Shown piece by piece: positions 55,191-64,000 of a DNA stretch of 64,000 nt; within the stretch, counting starts at the first letter, position 1, and each line of letters opens with the position of its first letter. The DNA is taken from NCBI RefSeq assembly GCF_019931145.1, contig NZ_JAIOUV010000003.1, positions 434,001 through 498,000 of the forward strand, given 5' to 3'. Made by a program: the position numbers and the translations under genes. Origin of the DNA: Marinicella meishanensis (GTDB lineage: Bacteria; Pseudomonadota; Gammaproteobacteria; Xanthomonadales; Marinicellaceae). Under the pieces are notes generated by a model. The model was not told where the DNA came from and did no database searches. It was given only the letters and a program-made list of their open reading frames with translations.

Positions 55191-56674
55191 TGTGCGGAAT
55201 CGTCGGAATGATTGGCAACCACGATGTGGCGTCAACAATATATGAGTGTTTAACCATCTTGCAACACCGCGGCCAAGATGCCGCCGGCATCGCCACCTGT
55301 GAAGATGGCAAATTGGAGCTGGTGAAGAACAATGGCCTGGTCAGTGACGTGTTTCGCTCTGAAAGCGCGCAAAAACTCAAAGGCCTGTCTGGCATTGGGC
55401 ATGTGCGTTACCCCACTGCTGGCTCCAGTAATTTTGAAGAAGCCCAACCGTTTTATGTGAATTCGCCGTTTGGCATTGCTTTGGCCCACAACGGCAACTT
55501 GCACAACGCCGAGCAATTGCAAAAAGAACTGTTCGCCGAGGACCGCCGCCACATCAACACACAATCGGATTCGGAGGTGTTGTTGAATGTGTTTGCCCAC
55601 GAGTTACAAAATGCCTCGGGCTTGGTGATCACCCCAGAAGCCATCTTTCATGCAGTGTCGCGGGTGCACAAGCGCTGTCAAGGGGCTTATGCCAATGTGT
55701 TGATCATCCCGGGTTATGGCATCGTGGCCTTTCGTGATCCCAATGGCATCCGCCCCTTGGTTTATGGGGTGCGCAAAGCCGATCCCAACACGCCTGGGGC
55801 GAAGGATGAATACATGGTGGCCTCTGAGAGCATCGCGCTGGACTTGCACCATTTTGAGTTGTTGGATGACGTGGCTCCCGGCGAAGCCATCATCATGACC
55901 AACGACCGCCAGTTGTACAAAAAACAATGCGCCGAACACACCCAGTTGTCACCCTGTGTGTTTGAATTCGTGTATTTTGCGCGCCCCGATTCGATGATCG
56001 ACGACGTCTCGGTGTACAAAGCGCGGTTGCGCATGGGCGAAAAACTGGCCGAGCGCATCAAAGAGCGTTGGGCCAACGAAGACATCGATGTGGTGATCCC
56101 AATCCCCGAGTCATCCCGCACCTCGGCCATTCCCATGGCCCATGAGTTGGGGGTGAAGTTTCGCGAGGGTTTTGTGAAAAACCGCTACATTGGCCGCACC
56201 TTCATCATGCCCGGACAAGAACAACGGGTGAAATCGGTGCGCCGCAAGCTGAATGCAGTGGAATTGGAGTTTCGCAACAAGAATGTGTTGTTGATCGATG
56301 ATTCCATTGTGCGTGGCACCACCTCCAAACAAATCATCCAAATGGCCCGCGAAGCCGGTGCCAAAAAGGTCTTCTTTGCCTCGGCCGCACCGCCAGTGCG
56401 GTACCCCAACGTGTACGGCATCGACATGCCGGTGGCCGAAGAGTTGGTGGCACACAACCGCACCGAAGCAGAGATTTGTGAAATCTTGGGTGCCGATGGT
56501 TTGATCTATCAAACTTTAGAAGACCTGGAAGCGGCTTGCCTGGAAGGCAACCCCAAAATCGACCGCTTTGACTCTTCGTGTTTCTCCAATGAATACGTTA
56601 CCGACGTCGGTGATGACTATTTCGAAAAAATCGGCATCCAAAGGAGTGACATGGCCAAACAGCACAATGGCTGA
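55190..56674 (+). CDS. purF: Amidophosphoribosyltransferase
   Basis: First step of de novo purine synthesis: PRPP + Gln to phosphoribosylamine. The Cys2 nucleophile of the N-terminal glutaminase is in [20 protein letters not shown], with [13 protein letters not shown] and [13 protein letters not shown]; the PRPP loop is [19 protein letters not shown] near residue 368. No iron-sulfur Cys cluster or propeptide is present, as in the E. coli enzyme. 494 residues. Confidence 0.98.
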   Translation: MCGIVGMIGNHDVASTIYECLTILQHRGQDAAGIATCEDGKLELVKNNGLVSDVFRSESAQKLKGLSGIGHVRYPTAGSSNFEEAQPFYVNSPFGIALAHNGNLHNAEQLQKELFAEDRRHINTQSDSEVLLNVFAHELQNASGLVITPEAIFHAVSRVHKRCQGAYANVLIIPGYGIVAFRDPNGIRPLVYGVRKADPNTPGAKDEYMVASESIALDLHHFELLDDVAPGEAIIMTNDRQLYKKQCAEHTQLSPCVFEFVYFARPDSMIDDVSVYKARLRMGEKLAERIKERWANEDIDVVIPIPESSRTSAIPMAHELGVKFREGFVKNRYIGRTFIMPGQEQRVKSVRRKLNAVELEFRNKNVLLIDDSIVRGTTSKQIIQMAREAGAKKVFFASAAPPVRYPNVYGIDMPVAEELVAHNRTEAEICEILGADGLIYQTLEDLEAACLEGNPKIDRFDSSCFSNEYVTDVGDDYFEKIGIQRSDMAKQHNG

Positions 56675-57869
56675 CCCCGCCGAATCCATGACCACCACAC
56701 CTGTGGCCATCGTGGGTGGCGGTTTGGTGGGCATGGCCTTGGCCCTGTCCTTGGCCCAGCGTGGCATCGCTTCGCTGTTGTTGGAAGCTGCGGCCGTCGA
56801 TGCCGACCCCAGTGAACACTTTGATGACCGCACCTTGGTGGTGAACCCCGCCGCCTGGCAATTCTGGCAAGAATTGGGCATTTGGTCTTTGCTCGATTCA
56901 CAGGCCACGCCGATTCACCACGTCCATGTGTCCAACCAAGGTCAGTTTGGGGTGGTGCACTTCAATCATGATGAACTGCAAGTGCCGCAATTGGGCCATG
57001 TGGTGGCGGCCAAAACACTGGCCCATGAGTTGTGGCAACAGGTCCAGCAACAGCCCCTGATCGATTGCCGACAACCGGCCCAACTGACGGATTTTCAGGT
57101 GCAGAATGACGGCGTCGAATTGCAATTTGATGCCAATGGTCAAGGCCATACCCTGCAGGCCCAGTTGCTGGTGGCCGCCGATGGCGTGCAGTCAGCCATC
57201 AGGCAACAACTGCAATTGGCCACCGACATCAAATCTTATGAACGCACCGCCATCATTTGCAATGTGCAAACCGATCAAGGCCATCAACACCGGGCCTTTG
57301 AACGGTTGACCCGGGAAGGGCCCATGGCCTTGTTGCCATTCAACAACCGTTTTGGCTTTGTCTGGTCCATGAACAACGACCAAGCCGATGCCATGATGGC
57401 GGCTGATGACGCCACCTTCATGGCCCAAGCCCAACAGGGTTTCGGCTACCGCGCCGGTCAGTTCCAAACCATTGGACGCCGCAGTCGCTATCCTTTGTAC
57501 CGCATCAAAGTGCCCAAGCAACATGCTCAGCGGGTGGTGCTGATGGGCAACGCCGCCCACGCCGTCAGCCCCGTCTCAGCCCAAGGCTTGAACCTGGCGG
57601 TGCGCGGCATCAAACGGTTGGCAGCGGTGTTGGCTGAACACCACCAGCAAGGTAATGATTTGGGGGCCGAAGCGGCGCTGCAGGCCTACCAGCAGGCCTC
57701 TGAACGTGACCAACAACGCACCCTGAATTACACCGACGATCTGATGACCTGGTTTCAAATTGATGAGCCCTTGGTCAATACCATACGCTCCATGGGTTTG
57801 GTGGCCATCAATGCCAGCTTACCCTTGAAAAGAAAACTTTTTGAAACTGCTGGAGGCTTGCGCGCATGA
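56667..57869 (+). CDS. ubiH: FAD-dependent ubiquinone-pathway hydroxylase (UbiH type)
   Basis: Flavoprotein monooxygenase of the UbiH/Coq6 family, one of the ring hydroxylation steps in ubiquinone synthesis. FAD motif [20 protein letters not shown], the second-site [16 protein letters not shown], and the third FAD motif [21 protein letters not shown] (GDAAH-type) near residue 300. 400 residues from ATG 56667, which overlaps the purF end by 8 bp; ATG 56688 is also possible. It overlaps the second hydroxylase by 4 bp. Exact ring position cannot be told by eye. Confidence 0.88.
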   Translation: MADPAESMTTTPVAIVGGGLVGMALALSLAQRGIASLLLEAAAVDADPSEHFDDRTLVVNPAAWQFWQELGIWSLLDSQATPIHHVHVSNQGQFGVVHFNHDELQVPQLGHVVAAKTLAHELWQQVQQQPLIDCRQPAQLTDFQVQNDGVELQFDANGQGHTLQAQLLVAADGVQSAIRQQLQLATDIKSYERTAIICNVQTDQGHQHRAFERLTREGPMALLPFNNRFGFVWSMNNDQADAMMAADDATFMAQAQQGFGYRAGQFQTIGRRSRYPLYRIKVPKQHAQRVVLMGNAAHAVSPVSAQGLNLAVRGIKRLAAVLAEHHQQGNDLGAEAALQAYQQASERDQQRTLNYTDDLMTWFQIDEPLVNTIRSMGLVAINASLPLKRKLFETAGGLRA

Positions 57870-59041
57870 GTGATTGTGATGTGATCATCAATGGCGGCGG
57901 CATGGTGGGCGCCATCACTGCTTTGTTATTGGCTGGCCCGATCGATGGTGAAGGGCGACAGGTGCTGGTGATTGAATCCCAAGCCGCGACCCAGTTTGAC
58001 CCCAGTGGGCCACGCCAGTTGCGGGTGTCGGCCATTGCGCAACAAAATCTGCAACTGTTTGATCGGCTGGGTGTGTTGTCTCACATGGACCCCGAGCGTC
58101 TGGGTCGTTATCACCACATGCGGGTGTGGGACAACCAATCCACCGGTGAATTGAGCTTCGAAGGCGAGGGCGAGGCCGGATTGGGGGCCATGGTCGAAAA
58201 CCACCACATCATCGCCGCCGCACAACAACAAATGGTCAACCACCCACGCATCACTGTGCGCTATCAGGCTGCCATCGATTCATTCACTGGTACCGAGCGC
58301 AAAGTGCGTGTGCAGTTGGCCGATGGTGAGTCAATCAATGCCGCTGTGCTGGTTGGTGCTGATGGTGCCCGTTCCAGCATCAGACAGGCGGCAGGCATTG
58401 AATTCAAACAAAAATCCTATCAACAACACGGCCTGGTGTGTTACCTGTCACTGGAAAAAGCACCACCGCACACCGCGTTACAAGCCTTCAACCCCGGCGG
58501 TCCGGTGGGCTTGTTGCCAATGAATGGCAGCTTGTTCTCGATGGTGTGGAGTCTGCCAGAGGCGCAGGTTGAACAGTGGTTGTCGGCCACAGATGAACGC
58601 TTCATCAACGCCCTGCAGGTGCACATCAACCGCGACTTTGGCCGCATTCAATTGCATAGTGAACGGCAAGCGTTTCCTCTGATCCAGTCCTACGCCGACC
58701 GTTACCACCAGGACCGGGTGGTGCTGGTCGGTGATGCCGCTCACACCATCCACCCGCTGGCCGGGCAGGGGGTCAACCTTGGCTTTGGCGACGCCGTGGT
58801 GTTGGCAGAAAAACTGACGGGTGTGGCCCTGCGTGATTCTGAGGCCTTGACCCGCGCCTTGCGCCAATACCAGCGCGCCCGCCAGGCCGAGGTGTTCAAA
58901 ACCTCAGAATTGATGAGCGCCTTGCACCACCTGTTCAACAACCAATCACCACCGGTCAAAGCCCTGCGTGCCCTCGGCATGAACAGCCTCAATCGACTCA
59001 ATCCCCTCAAATCGTGGCTGCTGCACCAGGCCGGTAGTTGA
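57866..59041 (+). CDS. FAD-dependent ubiquinone-pathway hydroxylase (UbiI/UbiF type)
   Basis: Second flavin hydroxylase of the same family, 391 residues. FAD motif DVIINGGGMVGAITALLL, the DG signature LVGADGARSSIRQAAGI near residue 165, and RVVLVGDAAHTIHPLAGQGV near 285. The N-terminus PRQLRVSAIAQQNLQLFDRL is typical of UbiI. The tandem with UbiH suggests consecutive ring hydroxylations in the Ubi complex. ATGA overlap with the gene before it. Confidence 0.87.
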   Translation: MSDCDVIINGGGMVGAITALLLAGPIDGEGRQVLVIESQAATQFDPSGPRQLRVSAIAQQNLQLFDRLGVLSHMDPERLGRYHHMRVWDNQSTGELSFEGEGEAGLGAMVENHHIIAAAQQQMVNHPRITVRYQAAIDSFTGTERKVRVQLADGESINAAVLVGADGARSSIRQAAGIEFKQKSYQQHGLVCYLSLEKAPPHTALQAFNPGGPVGLLPMNGSLFSMVWSLPEAQVEQWLSATDERFINALQVHINRDFGRIQLHSERQAFPLIQSYADRYHQDRVVLVGDAAHTIHPLAGQGVNLGFGDAVVLAEKLTGVALRDSEALTRALRQYQRARQAEVFKTSELMSALHHLFNNQSPPVKALRALGMNSLNRLNPLKSWLLHQAGS

Positions 59042-59063
59042 TGTTGATGTAGGTGCTGCCTGC

Positions 59064-59453
59064 ATGAAATGCCCTCAATGTGAGCACCCAGTCACCCGCT
59101 TCAAAACCCTGTTGGGTGCCACCAAAGATTACCCAGCCATCTGTCACCAGTGCCGCACCGAGTTTTATGTGCGCCGACACCTGTCAGGTGTTTTAACCCA
59201 TGGCTTGCTGGGGTCTGGCTTGATCATTTTGCTCATGTTCCTGGCTTTTGGTGTCGCCGAGTGGTTGGGGGTGTTGTTGGTGGTGGTCCTCACCGGCTTG
59301 CTGTGGATGGCCTTGGCTTACATCGAAAGCCAAAGTTTTCAGATCCACACCGTGACACGATCCAACCCTGAGTCCAACCCCAGTTATCAGACTTATCTGT
59401 GGGTCATCATTGGGGTCATCGTGGCGGTGGCGATCCTCAGTTGGTTGACTTAA
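59064..59453 (+). CDS. Small zinc-ribbon membrane protein
   Basis: 129 residues: an N-terminal zinc ribbon with two CxxC pairs (MKCPQCEHPV and AICHQCRTEF), then three hydrophobic segments (LGSGLIILLMFLAFGVAEWL, the following GVLLVVVLTGLLWMALAYI, and WVIIGVIVAVAILSW at the end). It follows the hydroxylase by 22 bp and may share its transcript. Function unknown; the ribbon probably faces the cytoplasm. Confidence 0.65.
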   Translation: MKCPQCEHPVTRFKTLLGATKDYPAICHQCRTEFYVRRHLSGVLTHGLLGSGLIILLMFLAFGVAEWLGVLLVVVLTGLLWMALAYIESQSFQIHTVTRSNPESNPSYQTYLWVIIGVIVAVAILSWLT

Positions 59454-59470
59454 CCATAAATCAACATAAG

Positions 59471-59530
59471 CTCTGGAGCATCGACTTCAGTCGATGACCT
59501 TTGGCGGCAGCCAACGCAGACACTGTTGGG
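59471..59530. repeat. Partial copy of the 199-bp repeat
   Basis: Its first ~45 bp (TGGAGCATCGACTTCAGTCG...GGCAGCCAACGC) match the start of the repeats at 59611 and 60006, including the ATCGACTTCAGTCGAT palindrome; the rest is diverged. Confidence 0.65.
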
Positions 59531-59610
59531 GTTCACTGTGCCTGTCGAAGTGGCGAGGAGGGCCTCAGCATATGTCATGCTGAACTTGACGAAGCCCTGA
59601 GCCACACATC

Positions 59611-59809
59611 TGGAGCATCGACTTCAGTCGAAGACCTTTGGCGGCAGCCAACGCTGCTTTGCTGCGTTGTTGTTTGGGCTTGTCGCAGTGGTGGAGAGGG
59701 CTTCGACGGGCTCAGCCAGCTTGAATTGGGTTTTGGGTATTGAATGCCGGCGGGCCGCCGGCGGTCTAGAAGCTGAGTTTAATTCAAGCCCACTGAGCTG
59801 GTAGAAGTG
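59611..59809. repeat. 199-bp dispersed repeat, copy A
   Basis: Matches 60006-60204 base by base with about 17 differences and no gaps. The right part forms a large hairpin: 26-base arms 59702-59727 and 59781-59806 are imperfectly complementary and enclose a perfect GC palindrome (59746-59753 / 59755-59762). The left end carries the short CGACTTCAGTCG hairpin. No coding function. Confidence 0.85.
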
Positions 59810-59882
59810 TGCCATCAGGGTGCATTGTTTCAGGCCAGTGAAACACTGGACTGGATACCAACACACCGACGACTGGCGTCGT

Positions 59883-59908
59883 GTCGTCGACTGAAGTCGA
59901 CGCTCCAA
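59883..59908. repeat. CGACTTCAGTCG palindrome, inverted copy
   Basis: GTCGTCGACTGAAGTCGACG followed by CTCCA is the reverse complement of the TGGAGC...CGACTTCAGTCG start seen in the other copies. It lies between the two 199-bp repeats. Confidence 0.65.
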
Positions 59909-60005
59909 AAATTCATGATGGTTTAGTTATATGGAATCACCCATCTTCATGGCTTAATTGAGGAAGTCATATATTTCAAAGGATGAATTCTTGTAACTCT
60001 TTACT

Positions 60006-60204
60006 TGGAGCATCGACTTCAGTCGATGACCGTTGGCGGCAGCCAACGCTGCTTTGCTGCGTTGTTGTTTGGGCTAGTCGCAGTGGTGGAGATGGCTTTG
60101 ACGGGCTCAGCCAGCTTGAATTGGGTGGTGAGGATCGAATGCCGGCGGGCTGGCGGCGGTCCAGAAGCTGAGTTTAATTCAAGCCCACTGAGCTGGTCGA
60201 AGTG
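60006..60204. repeat. 199-bp dispersed repeat, copy B
   Basis: Offset by exactly 395 bp from copy A and about 91% identical by hand count. The central GC palindrome is broken here (CGGGCTGGCGG), but the 26-base outer arms are retained (60097-60122 / 60176-60201). Confidence 0.85.
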
Positions 60205-60269
60205 GTGATGTGGCTTCGACCGGTGTCATGCTGATCCAGACGCAGTGATCAGCCAGCTTGTTATTGGGA

Positions 60270-60929
60270 TCACTGCTTGCGGATACGGCCGTCGGCTTGC
60301 GCGATCAGCGTCACGTCGGCTTTGCGGCCGGCGAACAGGCCGTTGGTGACCACGCCGGGGATTTGGTTGATTTTCAGTTCCAGTTCGACCGGATCGAGGA
60401 TTTTGAGGTTGTGGATGTCGATGATTTGGTTGCCGTTGTCGGTGACGAAGCCTTCGCGGTAGATCGGTTGGCCGCCGATTTTGACCATTTGGCGGGCGAC
60501 GAAGGAGCGGGCCATGGGCAGCACTTCGATCGGCAGCGGGAAGGTACCCAGCAGATCGACGCACTTGCTTTCATCGACGATGCAGACGAACTTTTGGCTG
60601 GCCGCGGCGATGATTTTCTCGCGGGTCAGGGCGCCACCACCGCCTTTGATCAAGCGGTTGTGGGCGTCGCACTCATCGGCGCCATCGATGTACAGGGACA
60701 AATCGCCGGTTTGGTTCAATTCTTTGACGTTGAAGCCAAGGGCAGTCAGCTTCTCGGTGGAGGCTTCGGAGCTGGACACCACCGCTTCGATGCGGTTTTT
60801 CACTTGGGGCAACAGGTCGATCAAGTGGTTGACGGTGGAGCCGGTGCCGATGCCAATGACCATGTCATAATCGTTGATGTATTCAAGGGCGGCTTGGGCC
60901 ACTTGTTGTTTCAGTTGCTCAGAATTCAT
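60270..60929 (-). CDS. rpiA: Ribose-5-phosphate isomerase A
   Basis: Interconverts ribose-5-P and ribulose-5-P in the pentose phosphate pathway. Seen: [64 protein letters not shown] and the C-terminal [15 protein letters not shown]. 219 residues, standard. The start at 60929 overlaps the end of the 5-FCL gene by 11 bp, suggesting coupling. Confidence 0.97.
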   Translation of the reverse strand: MNSEQLKQQVAQAALEYINDYDMVIGIGTGSTVNHLIDLLPQVKNRIEAVVSSSEASTEKLTALGFNVKELNQTGDLSLYIDGADECDAHNRLIKGGGGALTREKIIAAASQKFVCIVDESKCVDLLGTFPLPIEVLPMARSFVARQMVKIGGQPIYREGFVTDNGNQIIDIHNLKILDPVELELKINQIPGVVTNGLFAGRKADVTLIAQADGRIRKQ

Positions 60930-61461
60930 GGTGTCCTTGTTCGGTGAAGATGTGCTGCAGTTTAACATCCCAGGCATCGGTGGGCAATTGTGCCACTTGC
61001 TGAAAAGCATGGGCCACGCCGGCCAAGGTGGTGGGTGGCTGGTCGGCGAAGTAACGGTCATAAAAACCACCACCCAAGCCCAGGCGGTTGCCTTGCTCAT
61101 CGAAACCCAACAAGGGCATCAAACACAGGTCCAGCGGGGCTGGTGTCAGGCCCTCAATGAATGCCGGTTGGCGCATGCCATAACGGTGTGGGTGCAGAAT
61201 CAAATTCTCATGGTGGCGCTGGAATTGCATGTTTTGGCCCTGGATGGCAGGCAGGTAAATCGCTTTGTCGCTGCCGGTCAACAGGGCCGTCAAATCAATT
61301 TCGCCCTGGCAGGGCCAATAAATCGCCACCTTAAGGGCTTGTTGCCACAAGCTTGATTCGATGATGTGCTGCACCACCTGCGCCGAATTGCTTTGGATTT
61401 GAGCGGTCGAGAGCCGGGCCCGCTGCTGTCGCAAAGGGGCGCGTATGTCCTGTTTGTTCAT
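60919..61461 (-). CDS. 5-formyltetrahydrofolate cyclo-ligase
   Basis: ATP-dependent conversion of 5-formyl-THF to 5,10-methenyl-THF. Features: N-terminal [37 protein letters not shown], and the ATP/Mg site near the end, [24 protein letters not shown]. 180 residues. E. coli ygfA likewise lies just downstream of the 6S RNA gene and is read through from it, the same order as here. Confidence 0.95.
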   Translation of the reverse strand: MNKQDIRAPLRQQRARLSTAQIQSNSAQVVQHIIESSLWQQALKVAIYWPCQGEIDLTALLTGSDKAIYLPAIQGQNMQFQRHHENLILHPHRYGMRQPAFIEGLTPAPLDLCLMPLLGFDEQGNRLGLGGGFYDRYFADQPPTTLAGVAHAFQQVAQLPTDAWDVKLQHIFTEQGHHEF

Positions 61462-61530
61462 AATAGCTTTGGCATGATGAAGGGCGCGTGATCAATGAAT
61501 TGGGCCCAGGGCAGGCGTCCAAAAGTGGAG

Positions 61531-61719
61531 ATGTTGACCACATGTGCCGTGGCATACTGGCGTCCTTGGTACCAAAGGTACAAGGCGGAAATTCCGTGGC
61601 CATCTAAGGCTTCTCACTGCAAGGTGAGCATGCACACTGACTGGCTGACAAAAGATCCTGTAAAAGTTAATTAGGGCCAAGGCATATGCTTATATACCTC
61701 GAACACGGCAGTCAACACC
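61531..61719 (-). ncRNA. ssrS: 6S RNA
   Basis: A ~189-nt RNA that mimics an open promoter and binds sigma70 RNA polymerase. On the minus strand, GTTGAC and TGCCGTG at the 5' side pair with CACGGCA and GTCAAC at the 3' side, closing the molecule. The central region GCATGCTCACC, then GTGAGAAGCCTTA resembles E. coli 6S (GAGCATGCTC...GAGAAGCCTTA), and CCTTGTACC-TTT-GGTACCAAGG is the counterpart of the E. coli hairpin. The position between zapA and the 5-FCL gene is the conserved one. Ends are approximate. Confidence 0.88.
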
Positions 61720-61728
61720 ATTGAGACA

Positions 61729-61757
61729 ATTTTATTCGCTGGTCAGGGCTTGTTCAA
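61729..61757 (-). promoter_or_regulatory. Sigma70 promoter of 6S RNA
   Basis: Minus-strand TTGAAC (61752-61757) and TAAAAT (61729-61734) with a 17-bp spacer lie just before the 6S 5' end. The elements overlap the last codons of zapA, so 6S can be made independently of the zap transcript. Confidence 0.7.
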
Positions 61758-62025
61758 GTTTCTCGTTGAGTTTTTTGACTGAGGACAACACTTCGGTGTC
61801 GAAGTGCTGATTCAAGGATTGGGCTTTGATGTATTCATGGGCGATGTTCATGGCCGCCATCAAGGCAATCTTGTCACTGGACATGGTGCTGTTGTTGTCT
61901 TTGATCTCATGCATGGTCTTGTTCAAATGGTCGGCAGCCGACAACAGCGAAGCGCGTTCTTCTTCCTGACAAGCAAACTGATAGTCGCGGTTGAGGATGC
62001 GCACCGAAATTTTACTTTGGCTCAT
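61732..62025 (-). CDS. zapA: Cell division protein ZapA
   Basis: Cross-links FtsZ filaments at the division ring. 97 residues: N-terminal beta part KISVRILNRDYQFACQEEER, then SAADHLNKTMHEIKDNN and a long C-terminal helix (residues ~55-95) for dimer coiled coil. Overlaps the preceding ZapB-like gene by 4 bp. Confidence 0.93.
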   Translation of the reverse strand: MSQSKISVRILNRDYQFACQEEERASLLSAADHLNKTMHEIKDNNSTMSSDKIALMAAMNIAHEYIKAQSLNQHFDTEVLSSVKKLNEKLEQALTSE

Positions 62026-62225
62026 GCCGTTTGCTCCAAGGTCTTGAGGCGGGAGATCATCGACTCCAGGCGGGTTTTGGCTTGGTCGTTCTTTTGCATC
62101 AACAAGGATTTTTCGTTGGTCAACTCATCGAGTTTGCTGCGCAAGGCTTTGTTTTCAGCTTTGATCTTGGCCAGCAAATCAATCAGTTGATCGGCTTTGC
62201 GTTCTAAATCTCTCATGTCTTCCAT
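62022..62225 (-). CDS. Small coiled-coil protein (ZapB-like, TIGR02449 type)
   Basis: 67 residues, almost all a single coiled coil (MRDLERKADQLIDLLAKIKA, ENKALRSKLDELTNEKSLLM). Upstream of and overlapping zapA, where a ZapB-like partner of ZapA is expected in many gammaproteobacteria; the short length matches. Start at 62225 (MEDM) or 62216 (MRDL). Confidence 0.75.
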   Translation of the reverse strand: MEDMRDLERKADQLIDLLAKIKAENKALRSKLDELTNEKSLLMQKNDQAKTRLESMISRLKTLEQTA

Positions 62226-62403
62226 CGTTCAGACCAGGTTGGGGTTGTCAAAGTATTGCCAGTGGCCACTGCGGCTGAAGCTGTGGGCACCGAATAAATA
62301 TAGTTTGTTCACGGGTAAAGGTCAACAAACATCTGAGAAAAATATCACAAGTTTCTGAAAAATATCATAAAATACCTCACAATTCAGAGACAAAAGCGGA
62401 AAA

Positions 62404-62949
62404 ATGATCCCCTATCAGCCCTTTGCAGACCATTTACAGTCGATTGGTGTGTTGGCTTCGCCCTCAGAACTGCATGCCCAGGCCTCGGCTGCCTTGTGTG
62501 TCAATCAGGACACCCCGTATGAATCCTGGCGAGAACAAATGCTGCAGGAGTATTGTGTGGAGCATCCCGAAGACGACCAATTCAACCAGATCATGTCAGC
62601 GGTTTTTGAGTATGCCAAGGAACAATTGCAAAAAGACAATTTTTCGTACCAATTGTTGTTGCCTCAAGACAACACCGCATTGGCTGATCGGGTGGCGGTG
62701 CTGGCAGAGTGGGTGTCGACTTTTTTGGCTGGGTTGGGTACGGCCGGAATGATTGAGGCCAGCTTGTCGAATGCCGGTCAGGAGTTCCTGCAAGACATGA
62801 CCCAAATCGCCCGCATTGACCAAGATGTGGAAGAGGTCAGCGGTGAGGAATTGGACTTCATGGAAATCATTGAATATGTGCGCACCGGGGTGATGGTGTT
62901 GTTTGCCGAAATCAATGCCGTGCCGGTTCCCTCCAACAGCATAAATTAA
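62404..62949 (+). CDS. UPF0149 (YgfB/YecA) family protein
   Basis: 181-residue helical protein of the YgfB group. Seen: the N-terminal FADHLQSIGVLASPSELHAQ, WVSTFLAGLGTAGM near residue 105, and the conserved C-terminal DFMEIIEYVRTGVMVLFAEI. It lacks the SEC-A-like zinc tail of YecA. It is divergent from the zap genes, as in E. coli, where ygfB-zapA-ssrS-ygfA sit together. In Pseudomonas the homologue affects AlpA-dependent regulation; the role here is unknown. Confidence 0.92.
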   Translation: MIPYQPFADHLQSIGVLASPSELHAQASAALCVNQDTPYESWREQMLQEYCVEHPEDDQFNQIMSAVFEYAKEQLQKDNFSYQLLLPQDNTALADRVAVLAEWVSTFLAGLGTAGMIEASLSNAGQEFLQDMTQIARIDQDVEEVSGEELDFMEIIEYVRTGVMVLFAEINAVPVPSNSIN

Positions 62950-62961
62950 TCAACAAAATAC

Positions 62962-62990
62962 TTGCAACTAAGCACGGTTTTCAGTACTAT
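62962..62990 (+). promoter_or_regulatory. Sigma70 promoter of rplM-rpsI
   Basis: TTGCAA (62962-62967) and TACTAT (62985-62990) with a 17-bp spacer, followed by a CCCGC stretch resembling a stringent-control discriminator. Expected start near 62997, leaving an 80-nt leader. Confidence 0.7.
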
Positions 62991-63075
62991 TCCCGCTCTT
63001 TGTAAAAGGCCTGGTCAAAGCGTGCATTTCAATGTGCTGAATCAAGCCCATAATTAAACAGAATCGCAGGATAAT

Positions 63076-63504
63076 ATGAAAACATTTAGTGCAAAAGCAG
63101 AAGAAATCAATCGCGAGTGGTTTTTGATTGATGCCGAAGGTAAAACTTTGGGTCGCATGGCCTCTGAAATTGCCCTGAGGCTCCGTGGTAAGCACAAGCC
63201 AGAATTCACACCTCATGTGGACACAGGTGATTACATCGTGGTGGTCAATGCCGAGAAATTGGTGGTGACTGGCAACAAATTGAATGACAAAATGTACCAC
63301 CACCACACTGGATACGTGGGTAACTTGAAGTCAATCAACCTGAAAGACTTGTTGCAAAAACACCCTGAGCGTGTCATTGAAAAAGCAGTCAAAGGCATGT
63401 TGCCGAAGAATTCATTGGGTCGTCAGATGTACCGCAAACTGAAAGTGTATGCCGGTCCATCGCATCCCCATGAAGCCCAAGAGCCCAAAGCCCTAGAGAT
63501 TTAA
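63076..63504 (+). CDS. rplM: 50S ribosomal protein L13 (uL13)
   Basis: 142 residues: [40 protein letters not shown] and [20 protein letters not shown], the family signature. A CAGGATA site precedes the ATG. Transcribed with rpsI, the usual pair; 21 bp separate them. Confidence 0.98.
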   Translation: MKTFSAKAEEINREWFLIDAEGKTLGRMASEIALRLRGKHKPEFTPHVDTGDYIVVVNAEKLVVTGNKLNDKMYHHHTGYVGNLKSINLKDLLQKHPERVIEKAVKGMLPKNSLGRQMYRKLKVYAGPSHPHEAQEPKALEI

Positions 63505-63525
63505 GAAACGAGGTAAGAGAATATT

Positions 63526-63918
63526 ATGGCAACTCAACAATATTATGGAACAGGCCGAAGAAAATCATCTTCAGCACGCGTATTCTTGACCCCTGGTTCC
63601 GGTCAAATCATTGTCAACGACAAAGACATCAGCGAATACTTCAGCCGTGAAACGGCCCGTATGGTGGTCAAACAGCCTTTGGAAAAATTGGGCATGTTGG
63701 ATCAATTCGACATCAAAGCCACGGTGATCGGCGGCGGTACCACTGGCCAAGCCGGTGCCATCCGTTTGGGTTTGTCACGTGCTTTGTTGGAGTCCGATGA
63801 AACTTTGCGAGCCCAGTTGAAAGAGCATTCTTTCCTGACCCGTGATGCCCGTAAAGTGGAAAGAAAGAAAGTCGGTCTGCGCAAAGCCCGTCGCTCTGTA
63901 CAGTTCTCGAAACGTTGA
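63526..63918 (+). CDS. rpsI: 30S ribosomal protein S9 (uS9)
   Basis: 130 residues: [40 protein letters not shown], and the C-terminal [20 protein letters not shown] tail ending in KR that reaches the P-site tRNA. GAGGTAAGAG provides the ribosome site. Confidence 0.98.
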   Translation: MATQQYYGTGRRKSSSARVFLTPGSGQIIVNDKDISEYFSRETARMVVKQPLEKLGMLDQFDIKATVIGGGTTGQAGAIRLGLSRALLESDETLRAQLKEHSFLTRDARKVERKKVGLRKARRSVQFSKR

Positions 63919-63943
63919 TACAGAGTCATTCTTGCGAAATTCG

Positions 63944-63972
63944 AAAGGCCGGTCTTGTACCGGCCTTTTTTT
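63944..63972 (+). terminator. Terminator after rpsI
   Basis: AAAGGCCGG (63944-63952) pairs with CCGGCCTTT (63960-63968), 7-nt loop, followed by further T residues to 63972. Confidence 0.9.
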
Positions 63973-64000
63973 GTGCAAAACAGGGTAGAGACTTAACAAC

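Larger units (their letters stand above)
59454..60269. other. Gene-free repeat cluster before rpiA
   Basis: 816 bp with no convincing gene: apparent open frames are by-products of the repeats. The non-repeat remainder (59810-59880, 59910-60005, 60205-60269) holds nothing recognised. Confidence 0.7.

Noticed and set aside
59501-60208. Short open frames in the repeat cluster (about 60-110 codons)
   Set aside because: The same peptide recurs because the DNA is repeated; there are no ribosome sites and no family resemblance.
61331-61680. Small minus-strand open frames over the 6S region
   Set aside because: They cross the 6S RNA stems; the conserved RNA structure explains the sequence better.

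Overview
The window is a piece of chromosome from a Gram-negative gammaproteobacterium with, by eye, moderate G+C. Evidence for this is the LolA lipoprotein carrier, the FtsK/ZapA/RodZ division and shape genes, UbiH/UbiI-type ubiquinone hydroxylases, a 6S RNA beside the zapA/5-formyl-THF cyclo-ligase genes, and a type IV pilus PilW. Blocks such as lolA-rarA-crcB, grpE-dnaK-dnaJ-dapB with recN divergent, and rlmN-pilW-rodZ-hisS resemble those of Xanthomonadales/Marinicella-like lineages. The genus cannot be fixed from the sequence alone.

Layout. 0-11 kb: the 3' part of an RND efflux permease, a 2-Cys peroxiredoxin, a SprT-like protein, a lipoprotein cyclophilin, aat and trxB (minus strand), then ald, ftsK and a DsrE-like exported protein. 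11-20 kb: an accessory, surface-directed island on the minus strand. It holds a 2073-residue exported protein (cadherin-like, six Calx-beta repeats, Ig-like, long beta-helix), three tandem tail-collar (microcystin-dependent protein type) paralogues, a Tat-exported small protein and a GNAT acetyltransferase, with a divergent DUF6916-like gene at its end. 20.3-23.8 kb: lolA-rarA-crcB, a beta-propeller protein, tRNA-Arg(CCT) and a terminator. 23.8-28.9 kb: a loose region with dispersed palindromic repeats, a MarR-GNAT pair, a lower-G+C stretch, an orphan hypothetical, a methyltransferase, small gene remnants and a LamG protein. 28.9-37 kb: an exported hypothetical and recN (minus), then a heat-shock cluster grpE-dnaK-dnaJ behind a sigma32-like promoter, and dapB.

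37-41.8 kb: an SDR oxidoreductase, an ammonium transporter, a candidate small RNA with a strong terminator, and an unusual papain-like peptidase/serine hydrolase fusion. 41.8-48.6 kb: a four-gene fatty-acid operon: TetR regulator, FadE-like protein with lost catalytic motifs, FadN/FadB-like bifunctional enzyme and FadA thiolase. It is followed by a run of hairpins. 48.8-59.4 kb: ndk, rlmN, pilW, rodZ, hisS, a SPOR protein, cvpA, purF and two FAD hydroxylases, tightly packed and often overlapping. 59.45-60.27 kb: a second repeat cluster with two 199-bp near-identical copies. 60.3-64 kb: rpiA, 5-FCL, 6S RNA, zapA, a ZapB-like gene (all minus), then a UPF0149 gene and rplM-rpsI.

Housekeeping operons dominate. 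The most unusual material is the 11-20 kb surface island, the C1 peptidase/hydrolase fusion, the FadE-like pseudo-enzyme, the palindromic repeat families and the candidate sRNA near 39.6 kb.
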